DNA of 5,819 bases from UBA10649 sp044233495. Lineage in GTDB: Bacteria > Actinomycetota > Actinomycetes > S36-B12. Below are positions 1 through 5,111 of the stretch, piece by piece (positions within the stretch are counted from its first letter, which is position 1; each line of letters starts with the position of its first letter). The DNA is taken from NCBI GenBank assembly GCA_044233495.1, contig JBIIJX010000160.1, positions 1 through 5,819 on the forward strand. The letters run 5' to 3'. Below the pieces are notes generated by a model. The model made no database searches. It was given only the letters and a program-made list of their open reading frames with translations, and had not been told where the DNA came from. Made by a program: the position numbers and the translations under genes.

Positions 1-998
1 ACCACAGGCTCGAGGCCGAGCGAGGTCGCCAACTCGATGCCCTGGGCGATGTCATTGATCGGCCCGCAGGGCACATCTGCCGCGGTGATGACGTCCTGCC
101 ACGCGTCGGCCGTGCGCGCGGACAGGAGCTCGTTGATCCGGACGACCAGCTCCTCGCGGTGGGCCACACGCTGGGCGTTGGTGCAGAAGCGGGGGTCGTC
201 AGCCAGGCCCGCGTCACCGATGACTTCGACGAGCCGACGGAACTGGGCGTCGTTGCCCACCGCGAGCACGAGCGGCCGATCAGCCGCGGCGAAGACCTCG
301 TACGGAGAGATGGACGGGTGCGCATTGCCGAGGAATCGCGGCACGACCCCGCTGCCGAGGACCGACGACATCTGGTTCACGAGGGCGGACTGCAGGCTGC
401 CCAGGAGGGTGACCTCCAGGTGCTGTCCCTCACCGGTGACGCTGCGGTGCTGGAGAGCCGCGAGGATGCCGACGGTGGCATGCAGCCCGGCGAGAACATC
501 GACGAGGGCGACACCTGCCTTGGTGGGCTCCTCGGTTCCGGTGATGCTCATCAATCCGCCCATCGCCTGCACCAGGAGGTCGTACCCGGGCAACGCGGCG
601 CCTTCGGCAGAGCCGAAGCCGGAGATGGAGCAGTAGATCACGCCCGGATTGCGCGCTGCGACCTCGTCGAACCCCAGGCCGAGACGCGCGAGCTGCCCCG
701 GGCGGTAGTTCTCGACCATGACGTCGCACGAGCCGGCGAGGGCATCGGCGATCCTGCGGTCGTCCGGGTCCTTCAGGTCGAGGGCGACCGACAGCTTGTT
801 GCGGTTGACCGACTGGAAGTAGGTGGACTGGCCGTCGGCGGCATAGGGCGGGCCCCACGACCGGGTGTCGTCACCGGCGCCCGGTCGCTCGATCTTGACG
901 ACAGTCGCCCCGAGATCGGCGAGCAGCATGGTGGCGTAGGGGCCGGCCAGCACACGCGAGAAGTCCGCGACGAGCAGACCGTCCAGGGCGCCAGGCAT
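1..998 (-). CDS. CaiB/BaiF family (class III) CoA-transferase, C-terminus cut by window edge
   Basis: The frame is open from an ATG at 998–996 to the window edge, giving 332 codons without a stop. Family members are usually about 380–400 residues, so roughly 50–70 C-terminal residues are missing. Seen: an N-terminal CoA-transferase fold opening (ADFSRVLAGPYATMLLADLG, residues 11–30), followed by VVKIERPGAGDDTRSWGP (33–50). Also seen: NRNKLSVALDLK (65–76), VMVENYRPG (93–101), GFGSAEGAALPGYD (127–140) and GGLMSITG (147–154). Asp167 in AGVALVDVLAGLHA fits the aspartate that forms the acyl/CoA anhydride intermediate in formyl-CoA:oxalate CoA-transferase and relatives. Family knowledge: cytosolic enzymes that move CoA from an acyl-CoA to a free carboxylic acid. 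The substrate cannot be read from sequence; frc, carnitine, mesaconate/succinyl or racemase-type roles all remain possible. There is no Shine-Dalgarno before the ATG; a promoter-like -10 six bases upstream suggests a leaderless transcript. Two palindromes over that promoter suggest specific repression, separate from the housekeeping cluster upstream. Confidence 0.9.
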   Translation of the reverse strand, partial: MPGALDGLLVADFSRVLAGPYATMLLADLGATVVKIERPGAGDDTRSWGPPYAADGQSTYFQSVNRNKLSVALDLKDPDDRRIADALAGSCDVMVENYRPGQLARLGLGFDEVAARNPGVIYCSISGFGSAEGAALPGYDLLVQAMGGLMSITGTEEPTKAGVALVDVLAGLHATVGILAALQHRSVTGEGQHLEVTLLGSLQSALVNQMSSVLGSGVVPRFLGNAHPSISPYEVFAAADRPLVLAVGNDAQFRRLVEVIGDAGLADDPRFCTNAQRVAHREELVVRINELLSARTADAWQDVITAADVPCGPINDIAQGIELATSLGLEPV

Positions 999-1004
999 GG
1001 GCGG

Positions 1005-1016
1005 ATTGTATCCAAT
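1005..1016. promoter_or_regulatory. Operator-like palindrome, proximal copy (ATTGTATCCAAT)
   Basis: This 12-mer differs at one position from the perfect palindrome ATTGTATACAAT. It covers the predicted -10 of the CoA-transferase promoter. Palindromes of the TTGTATACAA type are, from general knowledge, typical binding sites of FadR/FCD-type GntR repressors, which often control carboxylic acid catabolism genes. No regulator gene is visible in the window, so assignment to GntR is inference. Confidence 0.5.
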
Positions 1017-1033
1017 AATCCCGGGAATGTATA
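1005..1033 (-). promoter_or_regulatory. Predicted leaderless promoter of the CoA-transferase gene
   Basis: Reading the minus strand, TATACA (1033–1028) can serve as a -35 (4 of 6 against TTGACA) and TACAAT (1010–1005) as a -10 (5 of 6 against TATAAT), separated by 17 bp. The -10 ends six bases before the ATG at 998, so transcription would start at or next to the A of the start codon. That is the usual geometry of leaderless actinobacterial messages, and no Shine-Dalgarno is present. The stretch is conspicuously AT-rich within GC-rich surroundings. The motif match is seen; promoter activity is inferred. Confidence 0.55.
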
Positions 1034-1037
1034 CAAT
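1026..1037. promoter_or_regulatory. Operator-like palindrome, distal copy (AATGTATACAAT)
   Basis: This is a second near-copy of ATTGTATACAAT, also with one mismatch, and it contains the perfect 8-bp palindrome TGTATACA (1028–1035). It covers the predicted -35 hexamer. Its centre lies 21 bp from the centre of the proximal copy, two helical turns, so two repressor dimers would sit on the same DNA face. The repeated spacing and the position over both promoter boxes are the main reasons to regard it as an operator. Confidence 0.5.
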
Positions 1038-1076
1038 TCATCGGGTTCGGCCCCGGTGCGTCGTCCGCCCCGTCGT

Positions 1077-1673
1077 TCAGGGGACCGTGGGCGAGCTCGG
1101 ACTCCCCTCGGCAGCCTGCGGCGCCCGGTGCTTGAGGCTCTTTCGAGCAGCCGTGCTCACCACCCGGATGAGCAGTGCCACGAAGACCAGGTCGAGGGCC
1201 ATCTGCACCATGGTCACGGCCCGCGCGACCGTAGTGACGGGCGTGATGTCCCCGAAGCCGACGGTGGCAAGCACCGTCAGGGCGAAGTAGTAAGACGAAA
1301 AGGCATCGAGGGGCTCGGTGAACGCCTCGACGTCGGCGAGCGAGAGCGACACGTAGATCATCGCGAACACGGCCAGGAACATGGCCGCGAGCAGGATCAG
1401 GGACTCCGCTGCCATGAGCCCCGGGAATCGGGAGTGCATGATCCGCCGGAGCTGTCGGCGCGACTCCAGGACGTAGATTGCGATGCCGATAGCCGCCACG
1501 ACGAAGGGCGCCGCCATACGGCCATCCGGAGTGCTGGGCACGAGGGTGAGCATCACGACGATGAGGAGAGCACCGAGGGACAGTCGAACGATCGTGCTGA
1601 CAAGTGCCTTCGCGTAGTCCATGCGGCTCGGCTTGTCCGATGCCGCCGCGTCAATCGGGTCGATCACGCTCAT
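1077..1673 (-). CDS. Small ion channel protein with a K+ selectivity filter (Ion_trans_2 type)
   Basis: A 198-residue membrane protein. Hydrophobic segments lie at about 23–45, 54–69, 87–111 and 150–172. A pore helix at about 124–136 leads into the filter TVGFGD (137–142), a standard variant of the potassium signature TVGYGD. The layout is four helices with one pore loop between the last two, so a functional channel would be a tetramer in the cytoplasmic membrane. The basic linker ESRRQLRRIMHSR (70–82) probably faces the cytosol. No S4-like row of regularly spaced arginines is visible, and the roughly 26-residue C-terminal tail is too short for an RCK/TrkA-N ligand domain, so gating is unknown. 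Potassium selectivity is inferred from the filter. The chosen ATG at 1673 is 37 bp after rlmN; an alternative ATG at 1622 (Met18) would keep all helices, and neither has a clear Shine-Dalgarno. The gene may be read through from the upstream cluster. Confidence 0.85.
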   Translation of the reverse strand: MSVIDPIDAAASDKPSRMDYAKALVSTIVRLSLGALLIVVMLTLVPSTPDGRMAAPFVVAAIGIAIYVLESRRQLRRIMHSRFPGLMAAESLILLAAMFLAVFAMIYVSLSLADVEAFTEPLDAFSSYYFALTVLATVGFGDITPVTTVARAVTMVQMALDLVFVALLIRVVSTAARKSLKHRAPQAAEGSPSSPTVP

Positions 1674-1710
1674 GCTGGAAGTCTGCCACGCCGGTACCCG
1701 TGGGAACGCG

Positions 1711-2811
1711 TCACGGAGCCGCGGCCAACTGTCCGCAGGCGCCGTCGATCTCGCGGCCCCGGGTGTCGCGGACCGTGACCGCCACGCCCCGGTCCTGGAG
1801 CGCCCGCACGAAGGCGCGCTCGTCCTGAGGACGCGATGCGGTCCACTGCGACCCCGGAGTGGGATTCAACGGGATCAGGTTCACATGCACCAGGCGACCG
1901 GCGAGAAGGTCGCCCAGGAGCTCTGCCCGCCAGCGCTGATCGTTGACGTCGCGGATCAACGCGTACTCGATGCTCACGCGACGATGCGTGGCGGCCGCGT
2001 ACTCCCACGCGGCGTCGAGCACCTCGGCGACCTTCCACCGGGTGTTGACCGGCACCAGGGTGTCGCGCAGCTCGTCATCGGGCGCATGCAGCGACACTGC
2101 GAGGGTCACCGGCAGGCCCTCGTGGGCGAGGTCCCGGATCCGGGGCACCAGACCGACCGTGGACACCGTCATGCCGCGAGCGCTCAATCCCAGACCGCTC
2201 GGCGGCGCATCGGTCAGTCGGTGGAGTGCGCCCACCACCGCCCGGTAGTTCGCCAGCGGCTCGCCCATGCCCATGAAGACCACGTTGCTCACGCGCCCCG
2301 GACCGCCTTCGATCTCACCGCGCTGCAGCGCGCGAGCACCGGCGATCACCTGCTCGACGATCTCCGCGGTCGACAGGTTGCGGGTGAGGCCCGCCTGGCC
2401 CGTGGCGCAGAACGGGCAGTTCATGCCGCACCCGGCCTGCGACGAGATGCACATCGTCACGCGCTCGGGATAGCGCATCAGCACACTCTCGACCAGGGCG
2501 CCGTCATGCAGTCGCCACAGCGTCTTGACCGTCGTGCCGTCATCGCATGCGATGGTGCGGACGGGCGTCAGGAGTGATGGGAGCAGCGTTCGGGTGATCT
2601 CCGCGCGGTCCGCCTCGGGGATGTCCGTCCACTCCCCCGGATCGTCGCTCAGCCGCACCAGCCAGTGCCGCGAGACCTGGTCGGCCCGGAAGCCGGGCAG
2701 TCCGTGCTCGACGAGGGTCGACTTGCGCGCTGCCGGATCAAGGTCCAGCAGATGCACCGGCGGTTTGCCTCGACGCGGTGCCTCGAAGACGAGTTCCCCG
2801 GGACTCGGCAT
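1711..2811 (-). CDS. rlmN: 23S rRNA (adenine(2503)-C(2))-methyltransferase RlmN, radical SAM
   Basis: A complete 366-residue protein of normal length. RlmN uses two S-adenosylmethionine molecules to methylate C2 of A2503 in 23S rRNA near the peptidyl-transferase centre, and in E. coli also A37 of some tRNAs. The radical-SAM 4Fe-4S cysteines are Cys128, Cys132 and Cys135 (CxxxCxxC in AGCGMNCPFCATGQAG). The two mechanistic cysteines are both present: Cys121 (MCISSQ), seven residues before the cluster as in E. coli Cys118, and Cys359 near the C-terminus (GACGQL), matching Cys355, which carries the methyl intermediate. Glu108 fits E. coli Glu105. The SAM-binding GMGEP motif is at 181–185. The ATG at 2811 is chosen because the family N-terminus (LVFEAPRRGKPP, residues 7–18) starts just after it. 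An in-frame extension up to 3549 would lie inside cdsA and is not credible. The start lies 2 bp after the cdsA TAG with no clear Shine-Dalgarno, suggesting translational coupling. The related resistance enzyme Cfr is less likely given this conserved locus. Confidence 0.96.
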   Translation of the reverse strand: MPSPGELVFEAPRRGKPPVHLLDLDPAARKSTLVEHGLPGFRADQVSRHWLVRLSDDPGEWTDIPEADRAEITRTLLPSLLTPVRTIACDDGTTVKTLWRLHDGALVESVLMRYPERVTMCISSQAGCGMNCPFCATGQAGLTRNLSTAEIVEQVIAGARALQRGEIEGGPGRVSNVVFMGMGEPLANYRAVVGALHRLTDAPPSGLGLSARGMTVSTVGLVPRIRDLAHEGLPVTLAVSLHAPDDELRDTLVPVNTRWKVAEVLDAAWEYAAATHRRVSIEYALIRDVNDQRWRAELLGDLLAGRLVHVNLIPLNPTPGSQWTASRPQDERAFVRALQDRGVAVTVRDTRGREIDGACGQLAAAP

Positions 2812-2813
2812 GT

Positions 2814-3668
2814 CTAGTACACGCTCGTTCCGGTGCCCAGGAAGAGCGTGAACAGCGCCCACGACACGAACGCATTCGGGATCAGCGAGTCGAATCGGTC
2901 CATCATCCCGCCGTGGCCGGGCAGGAAGGACCCCATGTCCTTGACGCCCAGATCGCGCTTGATGGCGCTCTCGGCGAAGTCGCCTGCTGTCGCGCTGACC
3001 GTCATGACGAGGCCGACGATCACGCCCTGCCACCACGGGGCGTCGAGCAGGAACAGGAAGCACAACGCACCCACAACGCCTTGGAGCAGGAACGACCCCG
3101 CAAGACCCTCCCACGACTTCTTCGGGCTGATCTGCGGCGCAATCGGGTGCTTGCCGAAGAGCACACCTGCGGCATAGCCGCCGATGTCGTTGCTGATGGT
3201 CAGCAGGATGAACGCCACGACGCGAGCAGGACCATTGTCGGCAGCGAGGGTGAGGCTCAGGAAGCCCGCCATGAAGGGCAGGTAGGCGATCGTGAAGACG
3301 CTCGCCGTGATGTCTCGGACATAGCCCTCGTACCCGCGCCGCATGCGCCAGATGAGAGAGCTCAGGATCGCGATGCCCGTGACGGTGATGAGTGCGACAG
3401 GACCCCACACGTACGCCGCAGCGGGAACGAGCACAGTGGCGGCGTACGCCGGGGTGCGCGCGACCCGGACACCGATGCCGGCGAATACCGTGACAACCTC
3501 GTGCACCGCCACGAGCATCGTCGCGACCACGACGACGACGAACAGCCACGGCAGTAGGACCAGGCTCACGATCACGACGATCCCCAGCACCACGCCGGAC
3601 GCTATGGCTGCGGGCAGGTTGCGTCCGGCCCTCGACGGGGGCGGCTGATCGGCGGAGGCATCACCCAT
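2814..3668 (-). CDS. cdsA: Phosphatidate cytidylyltransferase (CDP-diacylglycerol synthase)
   Basis: A 284-residue integral membrane enzyme that converts phosphatidic acid plus CTP to CDP-diacylglycerol and pyrophosphate, the precursor of phosphatidylglycerol, cardiolipin and phosphatidylinositol in actinobacteria. After a short hydrophilic N-terminus (1–18, proline-rich) come about eight hydrophobic segments, roughly 20–56, 74–106, 122–141, 147–168, 190–208, 213–230 and 264–280, the first two of these stretches probably each holding two helices. The conserved middle motif SNDIGGYAAGVLFGK (159–173) leads into ISPKKSWEG (180–188). The family signature spans 235–260: SAIKRDLGVKD, then GHGGMMDRFD, with Asp239, Lys243, Asp244, His252, Asp257 and Asp260 in the expected spacing for metal and substrate binding. 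The ATG at 3668 follows the frr stop by 10 bp. A GAGG Shine-Dalgarno (3680–3677) overlaps that stop codon, so translation is probably coupled to frr. The gene ends in TAG (2816–2814), the only gene here that normally uses that stop. Confidence 0.96.
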   Translation of the reverse strand: MGDASADQPPPSRAGRNLPAAIASGVVLGIVVIVSLVLLPWLFVVVVVATMLVAVHEVVTVFAGIGVRVARTPAYAATVLVPAAAYVWGPVALITVTGIAILSSLIWRMRRGYEGYVRDITASVFTIAYLPFMAGFLSLTLAADNGPARVVAFILLTISNDIGGYAAGVLFGKHPIAPQISPKKSWEGLAGSFLLQGVVGALCFLFLLDAPWWQGVIVGLVMTVSATAGDFAESAIKRDLGVKDMGSFLPGHGGMMDRFDSLIPNAFVSWALFTLFLGTGTSVY

Positions 3669-3678
3669 CGGGGGAACC

Positions 3679-4245
3679 TCAGACCTCGAGGAGTTCGGCT
3701 TCTTTGTGCTTGAGAATCTCGTCGATGTGCTCCACGTGCTTGTGAGTCACGTCGTCGAGGTGCTTCTCGGCGCGTCGCACGTCATCCTCGCCCGCCTCGC
3801 CTTCCTTCTGCATCTTGTCAAGGGCGTCCTTGGCATGCCGGCGGATGTTGCGAACGGAGACCCGTGCCTCCTCCGCCTTGTTCTTGGCGACCTTGATGTA
3901 CTCCTTGCGCCGCTCCTCGGTCAGCTGCGGAAGGTTGATGCGGATGACGTCGCCGTCGTTGTTCGGGTTCACCCCGAGATCGCTCTCGCGAAGGGCCTTC
4001 TCGATCGCCGCCATCGAGCTCTTGTCGTAGGGGGAGATGAGGATCGAACGCGCCTCGGGAATCTGGATGGATGCCAACTGGTTCACCGGGGTCATGGCAC
4101 CGTAGTAGTCGACCACCACCTTGTTGAACATGGCCGACGTGGCCCGTCCCGTGCGGATGGTGCTGAAGTCCTCGCGCGCGACGGAGATGGCCTTGTCCAT
4201 CTTCTCCTCGGCGTCGAGCAGGACGATGTCGATCTGATCGCTCAC
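3679..4245 (-). CDS. frr: Ribosome recycling factor (RRF)
   Basis: A complete 188-residue protein, slightly longer than E. coli RRF (185). With EF-G it splits the post-termination ribosome into subunits in the cytosol. Seen: the N-terminal helix (ILLDAEEKMDKAI-like, residues 7–20), AREDFSTIRTGRA (23–35), the domain II region VVVDYYGAMTPVNQLASI (43–60), PYDKSS (72–77), GVNPNNDGDVIRINLPQLTEERR (91–113) and the long C-terminal helices beginning KNKAEEARVSVRNIRRHA (121–138). All family landmarks are intact. The start codon is GTG at 4245, preceded five bases earlier by GGGAG (4255–4251). The next ATG (Met16) would cut into the conserved first helix, so GTG is preferred. The gene lies 18 bp after pyrH, the near-universal pyrH–frr pairing. 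Confidence 0.97.
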   Translation of the reverse strand: MSDQIDIVLLDAEEKMDKAISVAREDFSTIRTGRATSAMFNKVVVDYYGAMTPVNQLASIQIPEARSILISPYDKSSMAAIEKALRESDLGVNPNNDGDVIRINLPQLTEERRKEYIKVAKNKAEEARVSVRNIRRHAKDALDKMQKEGEAGEDDVRRAEKHLDDVTHKHVEHIDEILKHKEAELLEV

Positions 4246-4250
4246 GTGCG

Positions 4251-4255
4251 CTCCC
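4251..4255 (-). promoter_or_regulatory. Ribosome binding site supporting the GTG start of frr
   Basis: On the minus strand GGGAG lies five bases before the GTG at 4245. It decides in favour of this GTG over the internal ATG fifteen codons downstream. Confidence 0.6.
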
Positions 4256-4263
4256 GTTGCCTC

Positions 4264-5049
4264 TCAGTTGTCGGTCGAGACTAGCGTCCCGATCGTCTCG
4301 CCCCGCACCGCGCGCGCGATGTTGCCCTCGACGAGCAGGTTGAACACGACGATGGGCAGGTCGTTGTCCTGGCACAGGCTGATGGCCGTCGCGTCCGCGA
4401 CCTTCAGGTTGCGGGCCAGCACCTCAGCGGGCGTCAGGTGGTCGAAGCGAACGGCATCCGGATTCGTGCGGGGGTCGGCGTCGTACACGCCGTCGACACC
4501 CTTGGCCATGAGCACGACCTCGGCACCGATCTCGAGGGCCCGCTGCGCGGCCGTCGTGTCGGTCGAGAAGTAGGGCAGGCCCATGCCCGCGCCGAAGATC
4601 ACGACGCGCCCCTTCTCGAGGTGACGGACGGCGCGCCGGGGAACGTAGGGCTCGGCGACCTGGCCCATGGTGATCGCGGTCTGCACGCGCGTCTCGACTC
4701 CGGCCTTCTCGCAGAAGTCCTGCAGGGCGAGGCAGTTCATGACTGTGCCGAGCATCCCGATGTAGTCCGCACGCGCACGGTCCATGCCGCGCTCCGACAG
4801 CATCGCACCACGGAAGTAGTTGCCCCCACCGATGACCACCGCGACCTGGGTGCCACCCCTGACGACGTCGGCGATCTGTGCCGCGATGGATGCGACGACG
4901 TCAGGATCGACGCCGAGGCCCTGCCCGCCGGCGAAGGCCTCCCCCGAGAGCTTGAGCAGCACACGATGCCAACCGCCCTCGGGTGCCTGCGGCCAGGTGG
5001 CGATGGTCCCCTCGAGGGTCGGCTGGACAGCAGCGGACTGACCTGTCAT
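4264..5049 (-). CDS. pyrH: UMP kinase (uridylate kinase, amino acid kinase family)
   Basis: A complete 261-residue protein that phosphorylates UMP to UDP with ATP, in de novo pyrimidine synthesis; the bacterial enzyme is typically a hexamer activated by GTP and inhibited by UTP. Seen: the phosphate-binding KLSGEAF (33–39), GGGNYFRG (74–81), DYIGMLGTVMN (95–105), the FGAGMGLPYFSTDT loop (152–165) that contacts UMP, MAKGVDGVYDADP (181–193) and ADATAISLCQDN (218–229). The N-terminus carries about 27 residues before the kinase core (HRVLLKLSGE), longer than in E. coli, with no recognisable motif. The start is nevertheless well supported, because a strong GGAGGT lies five bases before the ATG and no better start is seen at the core. 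UDP feeds UTP and CTP pools, and CTP is used by the nearby CdsA. The gene lies 62 bp after tsf. Confidence 0.97.
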   Translation of the reverse strand: MTGQSAAVQPTLEGTIATWPQAPEGGWHRVLLKLSGEAFAGGQGLGVDPDVVASIAAQIADVVRGGTQVAVVIGGGNYFRGAMLSERGMDRARADYIGMLGTVMNCLALQDFCEKAGVETRVQTAITMGQVAEPYVPRRAVRHLEKGRVVIFGAGMGLPYFSTDTTAAQRALEIGAEVVLMAKGVDGVYDADPRTNPDAVRFDHLTPAEVLARNLKVADATAISLCQDNDLPIVVFNLLVEGNIARAVRGETIGTLVSTDN

Positions 5050-5054
5050 GCGTG

Positions 5055-5060
5055 ACCTCC
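5055..5060 (-). promoter_or_regulatory. Strong ribosome binding site of pyrH (GGAGGT)
   Basis: GGAGGT on the minus strand lies five bases upstream of the ATG at 5049. It is the best Shine-Dalgarno in the window and confirms the N-terminally extended PyrH start. Confidence 0.8.
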
Positions 5061-5111
5061 GTCCGACGTCCGTCTGGGCTGACCGCGGCCGACCCCTCGA
5101 GTATCCAGCAA

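Larger units (their letters stand above)
999..1076. other. Intergenic region between the channel and CoA-transferase genes
   Basis: This 78-bp gap separates the channel stop from the CoA-transferase start. The part next to the CoA-transferase is AT-rich and carries the promoter and paired palindromes. The part next to the channel is GC-rich, with only weak 4-bp stems such as CCCC/GGGG and no T-tract, so I cannot call a terminator for the upstream cluster. It is the most likely transcription boundary in the window. Confidence 0.6.

Noticed and set aside
1686..1703. Stem CCACG/CGTGG with an 8-base loop between rlmN and the channel gene, as a terminator
   Set aside because: Only five base pairs and no T-tract follows on the minus strand, so it is too weak to call.
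159..1778. Long open frame (539 codons) on the plus strand opposite the CoA-transferase and channel genes
   Set aside because: Its translation is rich in Arg, His, Gly and Asp with no domain, and it lies antisense to two clear genes. High GC content produces such shadows.
1621..2577. 318-codon plus-strand open frame opposite rlmN
   Set aside because: Antisense shadow of rlmN with low-complexity, Arg/His-rich translation and no family resemblance.
2812..3549. Upstream in-frame extension of rlmN as a fused N-terminal domain
   Set aside because: The extension overlaps cdsA almost completely in another frame and is Arg/Gly/His-rich. The RlmN family N-terminus begins right at the ATG at 2811.
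2778..3557. 259-codon plus-strand open frame opposite cdsA
   Set aside because: Antisense to a clear CdsA; the composition is charged and repetitive, as expected from the complement of membrane-helix codons.
5100..5105. GATACT in the tsf–pyrH gap as a -10 of an internal pyrH promoter
   Set aside because: It matches a -10 in four of six positions, but no -35-like hexamer lies at 16–18 bp spacing. It could be chance.
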